A stretch of 64,000 bases of DNA from Carboxylicivirga longa (GCF_050589825.1 NZ_JBNGOZ010000003.1:248001-312000); one strand, 5' to 3'; numbered from the stretch's first letter, positions 1-8,346 are shown. The notes: generated from the letters alone by a model not told the origin. Made by a program: numbers and translations.

Positions 1-224
1 TCGTCGTTATATTCAGCTATTTTGCTTGCATCAAAGCCATCAAAAGCATCGCGGAAGGCCTGACGTTTATTGAGTATGGTTGACCAGCTTAATCCAGCCT
101 GAAACCCCTCCAGAGTTAGAAATTCGAATAATTGCTGATCATCGTGCAAAGGTACTCCCCATTCCTCATCGTGGTAAGCCCGGTATAAATCCGAGCTCTC
201 GCACCAACTACATCTTTTCTTCAT
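1..224 (-). CDS. tag: DNA-3-methyladenine glycosylase I, 3' part cut off by window edge
   Basis: Base-excision repair enzyme that removes 3-methyladenine from alkylated DNA. The first 74 codons read in one open frame from an ATG at 224. They carry the family's N-terminal signature: the zinc-binding CSWC near residue 5, then YHDEEWGVP, then LEGFQAGLSW followed by a TILNKR-type helix. This matches the start of Tag proteins closely (known family, about 190 residues), so roughly 60 percent of the gene lies left of the window. It is transcribed leftwards, like the M48 peptidase behind it. A hairpin terminator lies between the two, so they are probably separate units. Confidence 0.9.
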   Translation of the reverse strand, partial: MKKRCSWCESSDLYRAYHDEEWGVPLHDDQQLFEFLTLEGFQAGLSWSTILNKRQAFRDAFDGFDASKIAEYND

Positions 225-256
225 AAATGCTGTTTTTAATAGGTTATTATAACACA

Positions 257-294
257 AAAGGGTCTTCCACAGCCATTAGCCATGCAGACCCTTT
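257..294 (-). terminator. Rho-independent terminator after the M48 peptidase gene
   Basis: A perfect 9-bp inverted repeat (AAAGGGTCT at 257-265 and AGACCCTTT at 286-294) has a 20-nt loop. Read on the minus strand it is followed by TTTTGTGTT. It sits 22 bp beyond the stop of the leftward M48 peptidase gene and before the tag start. Confidence 0.6.
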
Positions 295-315
295 GCCACT
301 GCTTTATCCGTTGAA

Positions 316-1128
316 CTATTTTTTATAGTACTTTAAAGCCTCGGGCATAGCAGCCTTTAGATTTTTAATGCGGGTTTCATCGGCAGGGTGCGTGCTTAGG
401 AACTCCGGTGGCTTTTGCCCGCCATTCGCTGCCATCCGCTCCCAGAAAGGCACGGCTGCCTGCGGATTATAACCGGCCATGGCCATAAATATCAAACCCA
501 TTTTATCGGCTTCATTTTCATGGGTGCGCGAGTATGGCAACATAAAACCCACCTGCGTTCCGACCCCAAAGACCGCCATGTAAAGCGCTTTGGTCTCCTC
601 CGGCTTTTCATTGAGGGCAACCGAAAGGGCTGCGCCGCCCATCTGAACGCCCATCTGATGGCTCATCCGCTCATTACCGTGTTTGGCTACCGCATGGGCA
701 ATCTCGTGCCCCATCACCACGGCCAGGCCCTCTTCGTTTTTGGTATAGGGCAGAATACCGGTGTAAAACACCACCTTACCCCCCGGCATGCACCAGGCAT
801 TGGGTACATCTTCGTCAATCAGGTTAAACTCCCAGGCAAAATCCTTAATATGACTGCTATGGCCATGGGCCTTCATGTATTCCTCCACGGCCGCCGCAAT
901 GCGCTTGCCAACCCGCTTAACCATGGCGGTTTCGGCCTGATTGGTCGATAATTTATGCTCTTTTAAAAACTGATCGTATTGACTAAAGCTCATGGCCATC
1001 ATTTCGGAATCCGGCATCAGATTCAGCTGCTTACGCCCGGTTATGGGCACGGTAGAACAAGCTACAAGCAGGGGCACAATCAGCAAGGCACTCCACATTA
1101 AAGCCTTGTTTTTAAATAATCGTCTCAT
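316..1128 (-). CDS. M48 family zinc metallopeptidase lipoprotein
   Basis: Predicted envelope protease of the M48 family (Oma1/LoiP/YcaL-like), probably for quality control of outer-membrane or periplasmic proteins. I chose the ATG at 1128 (270 residues). From there the protein opens with Arg-Arg, a hydrophobic stretch and the lipobox LLVAC (Cys24), a normal lipoprotein signal. An upstream in-frame ATG at 1200 would put 24 residues ahead of it and spoil the signal. The zinc site HEIAH lies at residues 141-145, with the likely third ligand in HENEAD further on. Length is normal for single-domain M48 lipoproteins. It stands alone between two terminators. The protein substrate cannot be told from sequence. 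Confidence 0.88.
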   Translation of the reverse strand: MRRLFKNKALMWSALLIVPLLVACSTVPITGRKQLNLMPDSEMMAMSFSQYDQFLKEHKLSTNQAETAMVKRVGKRIAAAVEEYMKAHGHSSHIKDFAWEFNLIDEDVPNAWCMPGGKVVFYTGILPYTKNEEGLAVVMGHEIAHAVAKHGNERMSHQMGVQMGGAALSVALNEKPEETKALYMAVFGVGTQVGFMLPYSRTHENEADKMGLIFMAMAGYNPQAAVPFWERMAANGGQKPPEFLSTHPADETRIKNLKAAMPEALKYYKK

Positions 1129-1241
1129 CGCTTTATCGTTTAAATTTAGATGTATAGTGTGATAAATTTGCTTTAAAATTAAGCGAGAAAAACTAAACAT
1201 GCCTTATTGGGAGGTAATTTTTATCTGGTTATTACAAAATT

Positions 1242-1278
1242 AAAAAGGGTAAACATGCCTAAACAGACACATTTACCC
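1242..1278 (-). terminator. Rho-independent terminator after the CoADR fusion gene
   Basis: GGGTAAA (1247-1253) pairs with TTTACCC (1272-1278). On the minus strand the hairpin is followed by TTTTTAATTTT. It lies just beyond the stop of the leftward flavoprotein gene at 1301. Confidence 0.65.
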
Positions 1279-1300
1279 CCTAATAATAAAACCGTTATTT

Positions 1301-3766
1301 TTAAATAAACAGGTTCACATTAGCCTGTTCGGCTTCTTCGAGGTAATTAGCTACCCCGCCAATGTTAACCCCGTCGATCAGCTCTTCTTGCTTCACCCCC
1401 ATAACGTCCATACTCATCTGACAGGCGATGAGGTTAATACCCGCATCCACTGCGTTTTGAATCATCACGTCAATCGAATCCACCTTCTTACTCTTCATGC
1501 GCATCTTCATCATTTTAGCACCCATACCGCCCATGTTCATGTTCGACAGTTTCAGGTCGCCGCTGTGTTTGGGCATCATCAGCTCAAACATCTTATCCAT
1601 AAAGCCCTTTTTAAGCTTAGGCTTATTGGGCTTTTTAATCACATTTAAGCCCCAGAAGGTAAAAAACATGGTGACCTTTTTTCCCATGGCTGCCGCCCCG
1701 TTGGCAATCACAAAAGAGGCCAGTGTGCGGTCCATGTCGTCGCTAAATACAATCAGGGTTTTGTTATCGCCTTTGCCCTGCACCGAGAACCCCTCCTTCA
1801 GCACATCGTTTTTGCGGATAAGCGCCGTAATTTCACCGTTGGCCTTCTCGCGTTTTACCAATTCGTTACCCGTAACCTTACACCACGACTCCACATCTTT
1901 GTAAAAGCCCGGATCGTTGGCTTTGATCATCAGCTCCCCTTGGGTAGGTAACTTATCCATTTCGGATTTTAATTTCATTACCGGACCAGGACACTGCAAA
2001 CCGCAGGCATCTACCTGCAATGCCGCTGTTTTTATCACTTGCTTTGTTTCTGTTTTATTTTCAGCCATGAGTTCTGTACTATCTGTTAACTGGATTCTGT
2101 TATCCTGGGCTTGCACGGCATTACGATACACCTTTAATCCACCCGATAAATTATACACGTCGGTATAGCCATTCTGACGCAGGATTTGAGCGGCAAGATA
2201 GCCCCTTAAACCTACCCCGCAATACAAACACACCTTTTTATCCTTTGGTATCCGGTGCATGTTGTCGCGAACGGTATCAATTGGAATGTTAATAGCGCCC
2301 TCCAACGCTCCCAAGGCAAACTCATCGGCTGTGCGGGTATCAATTAATACCATCTGCTCCCGGTCCATTTCATCCAACTCGTATGGCGACAATGGCTTAA
2401 ACAGTCCCCGGATAATATTTTCGGCGTTAAAACCAGCTTGATTAACCGGGTCTTTTGCTGAACTGTAAGGGGGTGCATAAGCATGCTCAACCTCTTGCAG
2501 GTCATAAATGGTACCCTCATTTTTAATAATAGTAGCCAGAATATCCAGGCGCTTATCCACGCCTTTGTAACCCACAATTTGCCCACCGTATAAACGACCT
2601 GTTTTCGGGCAAAATGATATTTTAGTGGTAAGCTGCATGGCACCGGGGTAATAACCGGCATGCGATCCATTATTGACAATGGTAGAAGCAAACTCAATAC
2701 CGGCCGCCTTTAAACTCTTGTCTGCCAAACCAGTGATACCGGCTGTTAAATCAAATACTTTAGCAATGGCGGTTCCGATTGAGCCCTTATAGGTTTTGGT
2801 GTGCCCATACGTGAGGTTATCGGCCAGGATGCGCCCCTGCTTATTGGCTGGACCGGCCAAAAAGGCTAGGCTTGGTTTAGCTGATATGGGGTGCGGAAAT
2901 TCAATGCTATCGCCTACGGCATAAATATCATCCTGCGACGTTTGTAAATACTCATTTACCCAAACACCGCCGGTTTCACCAATCTTCAAACCGGCTTCCT
3001 TTGCCAGTCGCGCATCGGGCCGCACACCAATGGATAAGATCACAAAGTCGGCCGACAAAACTTCACCATCGGCCAGGCATACGTCTATGGCACCTGCTGG
3101 TGTTGATTGAAATGTTTGCACCGCGTTATTCAGGTACAGACCCACGTTATTTTCTTTAAAATGCTGATGCAAGCTGGCAGCCATCTCCGGGTCAAGCATA
3201 TTCATCACCTGCGGCGCCGCTTCCACCACACTGACATTTAAGCCGCGTTGGTGTAAATTCTCAGCCATTTCCAAACCGATAAAACCAGCGCCTACCACAA
3301 CAGCTGTTGCTGGCTTTTGATCATCTACAAAGGCTTTTATTTTATCGGTATCTTCTACGTTTCGTAGCGTAAATATATTGGGATGGTTAATGCCTTCGAT
3401 GGGCGGAACAACCGGCATGGCTCCCGGCGAAAGTATCAGTTTATCGTACGTCAGATCGTATTTTTCGCCACTTTCGAGGTTATGCACCTGCACCTTTTTT
3501 TCGGCTGGCGCAATGCTGGTTACTTCTGAATGAATGCGGATATCGATATTAAACCAGGCATTAAAGCTTTCGGGTGTCTGCACTATTAGCTGATTGCGGT
3601 CCTTAATTACACCGCCAATGTAATACGGTAAGCCACAATTGGCATAGGAAATATGCGGTCCTTTTTCAAGCATAATGATTTTAGCCTTTTCGTCAACCCG
3701 GCGTAAACGCGCTGCTGTGGTGGCCCCTCCTGCCACACCCCCAACAATTACATAAACTTTACTCAT
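1301..3766 (-). CDS. Four-domain sulfur-transfer flavoprotein: CoA-disulfide reductase, rhodanese, TusA, DsrE
   Basis: An 821-residue fusion that should handle persulfide or polysulfide sulfur in the cytoplasm. Residues 1-450 are a pyridine-nucleotide disulfide oxidoreductase of the CoA-disulfide reductase type: a glycine-rich FAD site at the N-terminus, catalytic Cys44 in SYANCGLPYY, and a second glycine-rich NAD(P)H motif near 155-165. Residues about 460-555 form a rhodanese domain with active loop YCGVGLRGY. Residues about 590-655 are TusA/SirA-like with CGLQCPGP. The rest is DsrE-like, with a Cys in LIACQMSMDVMG. Each domain keeps its sulfur-carrying cysteine, so a relay from reductase through rhodanese and TusA to DsrE is plausible (inference). 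CoADR-rhodanese fusions are a known family. It is monocistronic, with a palindromic AT-rich site upstream. Confidence 0.92.
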   Translation of the reverse strand: MSKVYVIVGGVAGGATTAARLRRVDEKAKIIMLEKGPHISYANCGLPYYIGGVIKDRNQLIVQTPESFNAWFNIDIRIHSEVTSIAPAEKKVQVHNLESGEKYDLTYDKLILSPGAMPVVPPIEGINHPNIFTLRNVEDTDKIKAFVDDQKPATAVVVGAGFIGLEMAENLHQRGLNVSVVEAAPQVMNMLDPEMAASLHQHFKENNVGLYLNNAVQTFQSTPAGAIDVCLADGEVLSADFVILSIGVRPDARLAKEAGLKIGETGGVWVNEYLQTSQDDIYAVGDSIEFPHPISAKPSLAFLAGPANKQGRILADNLTYGHTKTYKGSIGTAIAKVFDLTAGITGLADKSLKAAGIEFASTIVNNGSHAGYYPGAMQLTTKISFCPKTGRLYGGQIVGYKGVDKRLDILATIIKNEGTIYDLQEVEHAYAPPYSSAKDPVNQAGFNAENIIRGLFKPLSPYELDEMDREQMVLIDTRTADEFALGALEGAINIPIDTVRDNMHRIPKDKKVCLYCGVGLRGYLAAQILRQNGYTDVYNLSGGLKVYRNAVQAQDNRIQLTDSTELMAENKTETKQVIKTAALQVDACGLQCPGPVMKLKSEMDKLPTQGELMIKANDPGFYKDVESWCKVTGNELVKREKANGEITALIRKNDVLKEGFSVQGKGDNKTLIVFSDDMDRTLASFVIANGAAAMGKKVTMFFTFWGLNVIKKPNKPKLKKGFMDKMFELMMPKHSGDLKLSNMNMGGMGAKMMKMRMKSKKVDSIDVMIQNAVDAGINLIACQMSMDVMGVKQEELIDGVNIGGVANYLEEAEQANVNLFI

Positions 3767-3813
3767 CCTTTTATTGAAATTTTTCAGTATTGATGGGCAA
3801 AGAAACTAAAAGT

Positions 3814-3838
3814 CCATATATCTGCATATCCATATATG
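3814..3838. promoter_or_regulatory. AT-rich dyad in the promoter of the CoADR fusion gene
   Basis: CATATAT (3815-3821) and ATATATG (3832-3838) form a dyad with a 10-bp centre that itself contains CATAT; CCATATAT also occurs twice as a direct repeat. It lies about 50-70 bp upstream of the start codon at 3766. On the minus strand TTTCTTTG follows it and may be the -7 box (7 of 8 match to TAnnTTTG). Sulfur-responsive ArsR-type repressors bind AT-rich dyads of this sort, but no regulator gene is adjacent, so the assignment is a guess. Confidence 0.35.
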
Positions 3839-3990
3839 TATAAAAAATGTTAATCCCTTCCTAATATTTACTTATCCCCTTCGCAATCAACACTTAACTA
3901 TTTATGAGTTACCCACGCTTCGTGCCAACTACAGAATCCTTGGTAAAGAATCCCAATTCCGGAAGCCATTAATGCAAACTATTCCTATTT

Positions 3991-4917
3991 TTGAACACAC
4001 TTTACAGACACAAAATAATGATGAATTCCGTACTAAAAAGTCATGCCAAACTCCATTTTGTGGTATTGCTCTATGGCTTTACCGCCATATTAGGCAAACT
4101 AATTACGCTACCGGCCTCCCAACTCGTATGGTACCGTATGTGCATTGCTTTTTTGGCCCTGGGTGGATTTCTTTGGTACAAAAAGATACCGCTTCAGATT
4201 GGACGAAAAAGCATCATGCAACTAGTTGGTGTTGGGCTGATTGTGGCCCTCCACTGGATTACCTTTTTTCATGCCGTTAAAATAGCCAATGTGTCTGTCA
4301 CGCTGGGATGTATGGCATCTACTACTTTATTTGCCAGCTTTTTAGAACCACTTATCTTTCGCAAACCTATAAAATGGATCGAAGTTTTGCTGGGCCTTCT
4401 TATAATTGGTGGGCTTTACCTTATTTTTCAATTCGAATTACACTATTGGAAAGGCATCTTAACTGCCTTATTATCGGCTTTCCTGGCCGGTTTATTTACC
4501 GTATTAAATAAAATTTTTATCCATAAGCATCATCCGGTAACCATTAGTTTTATTGAGATGGGCAGTGGCTTTATGGGTATTACTGTTTTCCTGTTAGTTA
4601 GCAATACACTTCCCGGCCAGTTACTGATGCCAAGCGCTACCGACCTTTTTTATGTGGCTATCCTGGCTATTGTTTGTACGGCCTATGCCTTTGTGGTTGC
4701 CGTGGATGTTATGAAGCTTCTATCGGCCTACACGGTGGTTTTAGCCATTAATATGGAACCGGTTTATGGCATCCTCCTGGCCTTCGCCATTTTTGGGCAA
4801 AGCGAATTTATGTCAGCCGGTTTTTATTTGGGGACGCTGGTTATTTTAACAGCAGTATTTCTACACCCGGTACTTTTAAGACTACAAAGCCGACGAACTA
4901 AAACAAATCGACGCTGA
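3991..4917 (+). CDS. EamA/DMT family membrane transporter
   Basis: Inner-membrane carrier of the drug/metabolite transporter superfamily with about ten hydrophobic segments arranged as two EamA halves (for example FVVLLYGFTAILGK near the start and an acidic-free helix LFYVAILAIVCTAYAFV in the second half). The conserved short motif of the second half, NMEPVYGILLA, fits EamA proteins. Members export amino acids or metabolites; the substrate is unknown here. Start choice is uncertain: the ATG at 3991 gives 308 residues, but the ATG at 4018 (299 residues) is as good. The reading frame is followed by a 46-codon open stretch in another frame (4880-5017) discussed in the findings. Confidence 0.85.
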   Translation: MNTLYRHKIMMNSVLKSHAKLHFVVLLYGFTAILGKLITLPASQLVWYRMCIAFLALGGFLWYKKIPLQIGRKSIMQLVGVGLIVALHWITFFHAVKIANVSVTLGCMASTTLFASFLEPLIFRKPIKWIEVLLGLLIIGGLYLIFQFELHYWKGILTALLSAFLAGLFTVLNKIFIHKHHPVTISFIEMGSGFMGITVFLLVSNTLPGQLLMPSATDLFYVAILAIVCTAYAFVVAVDVMKLLSAYTVVLAINMEPVYGILLAFAIFGQSEFMSAGFYLGTLVILTAVFLHPVLLRLQSRRTKTNRR

Positions 4918-5039
4918 TTTCCGGCAGGACGCTAACCCTGCCAAAACGAAAAATCGGCCATCACTAAAAAAGGCTACAGAAAAACCCAAAGCTGCCTGCG
5001 GGATACAGAACATTTAAGCGCGTTATTGTTTATACAAGT

Positions 5040-6458
5040 ATGCGAATTTTATTAACAGGTGCCACGGGCTATATTGGTAAACGCCTACTGCCGGCTCTGA
5101 TACAAAAAGGATATCAGGTCATTTGCCTGGTACGCGACCGGCAACGTTTTCATGCACCGGCTGCCTACCAACCTTATCTGACTGTTCTCGAAGCGGATTT
5201 AACACGGGCTGAAAGCCTGAAACAAATTCCGACAGACATTGATGCAGCCTATTACCTGGTTCATTCTATGGCAACCGATAGAAATTACGGAGAAACCGAA
5301 AAAGAGTCGGCCAGGCACTTTAGAATAGCCATGCAAAACACACAGGTGCAACAGGTTATTTACCTGAGTGGCATTACTAACGAAGACCAACTATCGCCCC
5401 ACTTGCAATCGCGTAGAAATGTAGAAATGGAATTAGCCAAGGGGCATTACGCTTTAACAACCTTACGAGCCGGTATTATCATTGGGTCGGGCAGTGCATC
5501 CTTTGAAATCATCCGCGACCTGGTAGAGAAACTCCCAATTATGGTGGCTCCCAAATGGTTAAACACACGCTGCCAGCCCATTGCCATTGCCGACGTCATT
5601 CGCATTTTAACCGGTGCTTTATTTAATAAGGCATGCTATCAGGCTAATTTTGATATTGGCGGACCCGATATTCTGAGCTACAAGCAAATGCTACTGGGCT
5701 ATGCTTCCGTTCGTAACATGAAGCGTTACATTTATGTGATACCGGTTATGACGCCCCGCTTATCGTCGTACTGGCTCTATTTTATCACCGCCACCTCCTA
5801 CAAGCTGGCCACCGCTCTGGTTGATAGCATGAAAGTTGAAGTAACCTGTCGTAATCAATACATTAACAATATTTTAAACATACAACCCTTAAGCTATCAG
5901 CAGGCTTTGAAAGCGGCCTTTAGCGAGCTTAAGGATGCCCAGATATTATCCAGCTGGAAAGACACCCTGGTGAGCGGACAAAGCCAATTTCAACTATCCG
6001 ACTTTATTGAAGTGCCTACCTTTGGCTGCTATATCGATAAGAGACAAATGTCTGTAAATAACACCACTAACACTCTTGATCGCATTTGGCGTATTGGCGG
6101 TACAACGGGTTGGTATTATGGCGACTGGCTTTGGTTACTGCGTGGTTTTATTGATAAGTTATTTGGCGGTGTGGGCTTGCGCCGGGGACGGACTAATATG
6201 GATGTAATACACGATGGCGATGTCATTGATTTTTGGCGTGTACTTTACGCCAATAAAGCAGAAGGCCGCCTGCTTTTATACGCCGAAATGAAATTACCCG
6301 GCGAGGCCTGGCTCGAGTTTAAACTCATCGATCAAACATTAATTCAAACGGCTACTTTCCGACCCAAAGGTTTACTGGGAAGGCTGTACTGGCTATCGGT
6401 TCTACCCTTTCATCATTTTATTTTTAACGGATTGATTAAAAAAATAGTAGGTAATTAA
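5040..6458 (+). CDS. SDR-type NAD(P)-binding protein with C-terminal DUF2867
   Basis: A 472-residue protein in two parts. The N-terminal ~290 residues are an atypical short-chain dehydrogenase with the dinucleotide motif GATGYIG at residues 7-13, resembling NAD(P)H-binding YbjT-like proteins. The C-terminal ~160 residues match DUF2867, recognisable by WRIGGTTGWYYGDWLW and, further on, GEAWLEFKL. Substrate and reaction are unknown. The photolyase gene follows 82 bp downstream in the same direction. In several other bacteria this family is found near photolyases and light-responsive regulators (established association, recalled rather than checked), so a light- or oxidative-stress role is inferred. 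Confidence 0.85.
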   Translation: MRILLTGATGYIGKRLLPALIQKGYQVICLVRDRQRFHAPAAYQPYLTVLEADLTRAESLKQIPTDIDAAYYLVHSMATDRNYGETEKESARHFRIAMQNTQVQQVIYLSGITNEDQLSPHLQSRRNVEMELAKGHYALTTLRAGIIIGSGSASFEIIRDLVEKLPIMVAPKWLNTRCQPIAIADVIRILTGALFNKACYQANFDIGGPDILSYKQMLLGYASVRNMKRYIYVIPVMTPRLSSYWLYFITATSYKLATALVDSMKVEVTCRNQYINNILNIQPLSYQQALKAAFSELKDAQILSSWKDTLVSGQSQFQLSDFIEVPTFGCYIDKRQMSVNNTTNTLDRIWRIGGTTGWYYGDWLWLLRGFIDKLFGGVGLRRGRTNMDVIHDGDVIDFWRVLYANKAEGRLLLYAEMKLPGEAWLEFKLIDQTLIQTATFRPKGLLGRLYWLSVLPFHHFIFNGLIKKIVGN

Positions 6459-6540
6459 GCCGAATAGCAAAAGATATGCAGACCAATACTATTTCCTTAA
6501 TGTGGAATTTCAATGAACAAAACCATCTTTGTCTTTTTAG

Positions 6541-7857
6541 ATGAGTATGAAAATAACAATCCACTGGTTTCGGCGCGACCTGCGCCTGCTTGACAATACA
6601 GCCCTAAATGCAGCGCTGAGAAGTAACAAGGCGGTATTGCCTTTGTTTATATTCGACACTAATATTATTGAAGAGTTAGATAAAGATGATGCCCGTTTAT
6701 CGTTTATATACAATCAATTAAAGAAAATAAACCATACACTAAAGCAAGACTATAACAGCGGAGTATGCATCGAGAAAGGATGTCCTGAAGCAGTTTGGAA
6801 AGAACTGCTTGAGCACTATGATATTGCTGAGGTACATTATAATCGCGATTATGAGCCCTATGCGATGCAACGCGATAGCGCTATAAAAAAGATGCTGCAG
6901 GAAGCGGGCGTAAAGGTGGTGAGTCACCGCGACCATGTGGCATTTGAGGCCCATAAAATCCTTAAAAAAGACAAGAAGCCTTACACGGTATATACACCTT
7001 ATAAAAATCAATGGCTATCGCATTTTAAAAGTACTGAACACCCTGTTTCAGGGCTGGCTGATGGGACTTTTGCAAAATACAACAAGACATTTCCGGCCTT
7101 GGAGGAATTGGGTTTTCAGCCCTCGTCCATCCCTGTGCCTGACTGGTCTTTGGATAAACTGGATGAGTATGCTGCCGAAAGAGATATACCGGCCTGTGAC
7201 AGCACTACGCACCTGGGTCCTCACCTGCGCTTTGGTACCGTGAGTGTGCGCCAGGTGTTGGCTCAACTGAAAGACCACCATCAGGTATTTTTAAGTGAAT
7301 TGATATGGCGCGAGTTCTTCCAGCAGATACTGGTGCATTTTCCACAGGTGGTAAGCCGCAATTTTAAGCCTGCCTATGATAACCTTGCCTGGCGCAACGA
7401 CACGACCGATTTTGAACGCTGGTGCACGGGTACCACAGGTTACCCGCTGGTGGATGCCGGCATGCGTCAGCTCAATGAAACAGGACAAATGCACAACCGG
7501 GTGCGCATGGTGTGTGCCAGCTTCCTGTGCAAGCATTTGCTAATCGACTGGCGCTGGGGCGAAGCTTATTTCGCACAGAAGCTACTGGACTATGAACTGG
7601 CCGCCAACAATGGCAACTGGCAATGGGCGGCCGGTACCGGCTGTGATGCCGCACCCTACTTCCGCATCTTCAACCCCTGGGAGCAGGCGCGCAAATTCGA
7701 TCCTCAGGGGCTCTATATCCGTCGTTGGGTAAATGAGTTGGATAGCTTTCAATATCCGCCCCCAATGGTAGATCACAAGCAGGCGCGTGCCCGTGCCCTT
7801 GCCAGCTACAAGAAGGCATTAAACGAAAAAAGGCCGCCTCAAGAGACAGCCTACTAA
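6541..7857 (+). CDS. phrB: Deoxyribodipyrimidine photolyase (cryptochrome/photolyase family)
   Basis: Light-driven repair of cyclobutane pyrimidine dimers. The 438-residue protein starts with IHWFRRDLRLLDNTAL, the usual N-terminal antenna-domain signature of class I photolyases. It carries the FAD-binding core: LIWREFFQQIL, then TGYPLVDAGMRQL, TGQMHNRVRM, and NNGNWQWAAGTGCDAAPYFR near the C-terminus. The tryptophans that form the electron-transfer chain to FAD are present in the WREFF and NWQWAAGTG regions. Length is a little short of E. coli PhrB (472). ATG codons at 6541 and 6547 are both possible starts. It follows the DUF2867 SDR gene and converges on the NifX-like gene. Confidence 0.93.
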   Translation: MSMKITIHWFRRDLRLLDNTALNAALRSNKAVLPLFIFDTNIIEELDKDDARLSFIYNQLKKINHTLKQDYNSGVCIEKGCPEAVWKELLEHYDIAEVHYNRDYEPYAMQRDSAIKKMLQEAGVKVVSHRDHVAFEAHKILKKDKKPYTVYTPYKNQWLSHFKSTEHPVSGLADGTFAKYNKTFPALEELGFQPSSIPVPDWSLDKLDEYAAERDIPACDSTTHLGPHLRFGTVSVRQVLAQLKDHHQVFLSELIWREFFQQILVHFPQVVSRNFKPAYDNLAWRNDTTDFERWCTGTTGYPLVDAGMRQLNETGQMHNRVRMVCASFLCKHLLIDWRWGEAYFAQKLLDYELAANNGNWQWAAGTGCDAAPYFRIFNPWEQARKFDPQGLYIRRWVNELDSFQYPPPMVDHKQARARALASYKKALNEKRPPQETAY

Positions 7858-7876
7858 TACGATTAACCTACGGGCA

Positions 7877-8242
7877 TTAGTGCTCACACTGATGCCCGTG
7901 GCCGTGTTGCTGGCACCCTATTCCTGAATCCTCAACTTTGTTATTCAAGTAATTTTGAGCCACTTGCATCACGTCACCTGAACAGCCTCTGAAGACACGA
8001 ATACCGTGGGAATTCAGGGCATTGAGAGCTCCTGTACCCATGTTGCCGGCCAGCATTACACTTATGCCTTTCTGCTGCAGAACAGCAGCAATATTACTCT
8101 TACAGCCACACCCCGCAGGTGCTGCCATGATTTCTGTGTCGAGAATATTCTGCTCGGCATCCGCCGTAATAATTGTATAGGCTTCACAATGACCGAAGTG
8201 ATCATCTACCACATTGTTCTTTGTTGGAATTGCCAGTTTCAT
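7877..8242 (-). CDS. NifB/NifX-family iron-molybdenum cluster-binding protein with His-rich tail
   Basis: A 121-residue single-domain member of the dinitrogenase iron-molybdenum cofactor family. It opens with MKLAIPTKNNVVDDHFGHC, in which the DHFGHC segment is the usual signature. Family members bind Fe-S or Fe-Mo-type clusters and are widespread in organisms that do not fix nitrogen. No nif genes are nearby, so a general metallocluster-carrier role is more likely. The middle contains AGCGCKS, and the protein ends in a Cys/His-rich tail GCQQHGHGHQCEH that could bind metal. A strong ribosome site (AGGAGG) precedes the ATG at 8242. It is divergent from the thioesterase gene across a 12-2-12 palindrome. 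Confidence 0.88.
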   Translation of the reverse strand: MKLAIPTKNNVVDDHFGHCEAYTIITADAEQNILDTEIMAAPAGCGCKSNIAAVLQQKGISVMLAGNMGTGALNALNSHGIRVFRGCSGDVMQVAQNYLNNKVEDSGIGCQQHGHGHQCEH

Positions 8243-8276
8243 AATTTGAGCCTCCTGATTTTTAATTTTTCACGGG

Positions 8277-8284
8277 CAAAATTA
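8277..8284 (-). promoter_or_regulatory. -7 promoter box for the NifX-like gene
   Basis: TAATTTTG on the minus strand fits the Bacteroidota -7 consensus TAnnTTTG, 35 bp upstream of the start codon. The place where the -33 box should be (19 bp further upstream) is GAGC inside the palindrome at 8289-8314, which suggests a promoter that is controlled through the palindrome. Confidence 0.5.
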
Positions 8285-8288
8285 CAAT

Positions 8289-8314
8289 TTATTATGAGCA
8301 AATGCTCATTATAA
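8289..8314. promoter_or_regulatory. 12-2-12 palindromic operator of ArsR/SmtB type
   Basis: TTATTATGAGCA and TGCTCATTATAA flank a 2-bp AA centre. The arms match at 11 of 12 positions, and the central ATGAGCA-AA-TGCTCAT is perfect. Metal-sensing repressors SmtB, CzrA and NmtR bind 12-2-12 operators of the form ATGAACA-AA-TATTCAT (established), which this resembles closely. It lies symmetrically between the two divergent -7 boxes and covers both -33 positions, so one repressor could control both genes. No arsR-like gene is in the window. Confidence 0.6.
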
Positions 8315-8318
8315 TTCA

Positions 8319-8326
8319 TATTTTTG
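8319..8326 (+). promoter_or_regulatory. -7 promoter box for the thioesterase gene
   Basis: TATTTTTG fits TAnnTTTG and lies 20 bp before the ATG at 8347. As on the other strand, the -33 position falls on GAGC within the palindromic operator. Confidence 0.45.
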
Positions 8327-8346
8327 CTTGAAAATAAATTAATAGC

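Noticed and set aside
415..951. 178-codon frame on the plus strand opposite the M48 peptidase gene
   Set aside because: It lies wholly within a gene with a clear catalytic motif and signal peptide on the other strand; its composition (His-rich) is that of an antisense shadow.
7877..8242. Nitrogen fixation, from the NifX-like protein
   Set aside because: No nifH, nifD, nifK, nifE or nifN is in the window, and single-domain members are common in non-fixing bacteria.
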